Shown: piece after piece, positions 52,444 through 52,630 of the stretch
How the letters are laid out: each line of letters starts with the position of its first letter
Numbering within the stretch: position 1 is the first letter of the stretch
NCBI RefSeq assembly: GCF_002920535.1
Contig: NZ_PQSS01000054.1
Span: 1 to 52,630, forward strand
Length of the DNA stretch: 52,630 bases
From: Streptomyces sp. Ru71
GTDB lineage: Bacteria > Actinomycetota > Actinomycetes > Streptomycetales > Streptomycetaceae
Reading direction: 5' to 3'
The notes under the pieces: generated by a model
What the model was told of the DNA's origin: nothing
Seen by the model: the letters and a program-made list of their open reading frames with translations, nothing else
The model's database searches: none
Program-made: the position numbers and the translations under genes

Positions 52444-52630
52444 TCAGACGCGCCGCCAGCGGGCGAGGGCGAAGGAGAACCCGCCGAACAGGACGAGCCC
52501 GGCCGCGACCAGGGTCAGCAGCCAGGGCCCGAGCGGTGTGCCCGCGAAGGAGCGCAGGGTGTCGTCCAGGCCCTTGGCCCGCCCCGGGTCGGTGGCGACG
52601 GCGGCCCGTACGGCGAAGACGCCGACGGCG
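52444..52630 (-). CDS. DUF1206 membrane protein, C-terminal fragment (cut by window edge)
   Basis: The last 61 residues of a gene that begins beyond the window. They read AVGVFAVRAAVATDPGRAKG, LDDTLRSFAGTPLGPWLLTL and VAAGLVLFGGFSFALARWRR, ending with Val. The pattern (Ala/Gly-rich helix end, LDDTLRSFAG-x-PLGPWLL loop, a final transmembrane helix and an Arg-rich end) is that of DUF1206, proteins with three repeated two-helix units of unknown function. Confidence 0.75.
   Translation of the reverse strand, partial: AVGVFAVRAAVATDPGRAKGLDDTLRSFAGTPLGPWLLTLVAAGLVLFGGFSFALARWRRV

Overview
The window is high-GC DNA (third-codon G/C almost everywhere, frequent GTG starts, very GC-rich hairpins) with gene families typical of Streptomyces: GlgE/TreS/Pep2, RsbR/S/T-type regulators, DUF5133, DUF6480, a stand-alone LigD phosphoesterase and MsiK-type sugar importers. 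It is most simply read as a chromosomal segment of a Streptomyces. I see no rRNA, tRNA, CRISPR array, phage or transposase gene.

Left part (1-8.8 kb): start of a sugar-nucleotide epimerase (cut by the window edge), an MFS exporter, two small unknown proteins, a long non-coding stretch full of GC repeats, a YciO/Sua5 protein, a dienelactone-hydrolase-like enzyme, a secreted GH64 beta-1,3-glucanase under a clear LacI-type operator, a flavin monooxygenase and a TauD-type dioxygenase.

Fructan locus (8.9-16.3 kb): a secreted GH32 enzyme faces an operon of binding protein, two permeases and a cytosolic GH32, followed by a convergent LacI regulator. Two related operator sequences sit in the divergent promoter region. 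The importer has no ATPase gene. The cytosolic GH32 gene is broken by a 1-base frameshift in a C-rich run.

Middle (16.3-25.2 kb): aldo/keto reductase, the LigD 3'-phosphoesterase and a separate ATP-dependent DNA ligase (DNA end repair) around a peroxiredoxin and a MarR regulator, then an NPP1 protein, YciI, a questin-oxidase-like protein, GNAT, a divergent hydroxymethylbilane synthase and unknown proteins.

Stress and glycogen region (25.2-49.5 kb): a SigB/F-type sigma factor, an ANTAR protein, a VOC protein, glgX with an overlapping degenerate anti-sigma-kinase-like gene, then DUF5133-glgE-treS-pep2-glgB-carboxylate-amine ligase. This encodes the GlgE (maltose-1-phosphate) route between trehalose and alpha-glucan. 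An acyl-CoA-synthetase-like gene and a seven-gene partner-switching cluster follow (HATPase, STAS, RsbR, RsbS, RsbT, an RsbT-RsbX fusion, an RsbU-like phosphatase), then a type II NADH dehydrogenase. A shared motif, TTCGGGG(G)TA[TC], resembling the -10 of SigB-type promoters, lies upstream of the sigma gene, the glgX pair and the STAS gene. This suggests that one stress sigma factor may link storage-sugar metabolism and the partner-switching module.

Right end (49.6-52.6 kb): a FUSC-type membrane protein, a small unknown protein and the C-terminus of a DUF1206 membrane protein.
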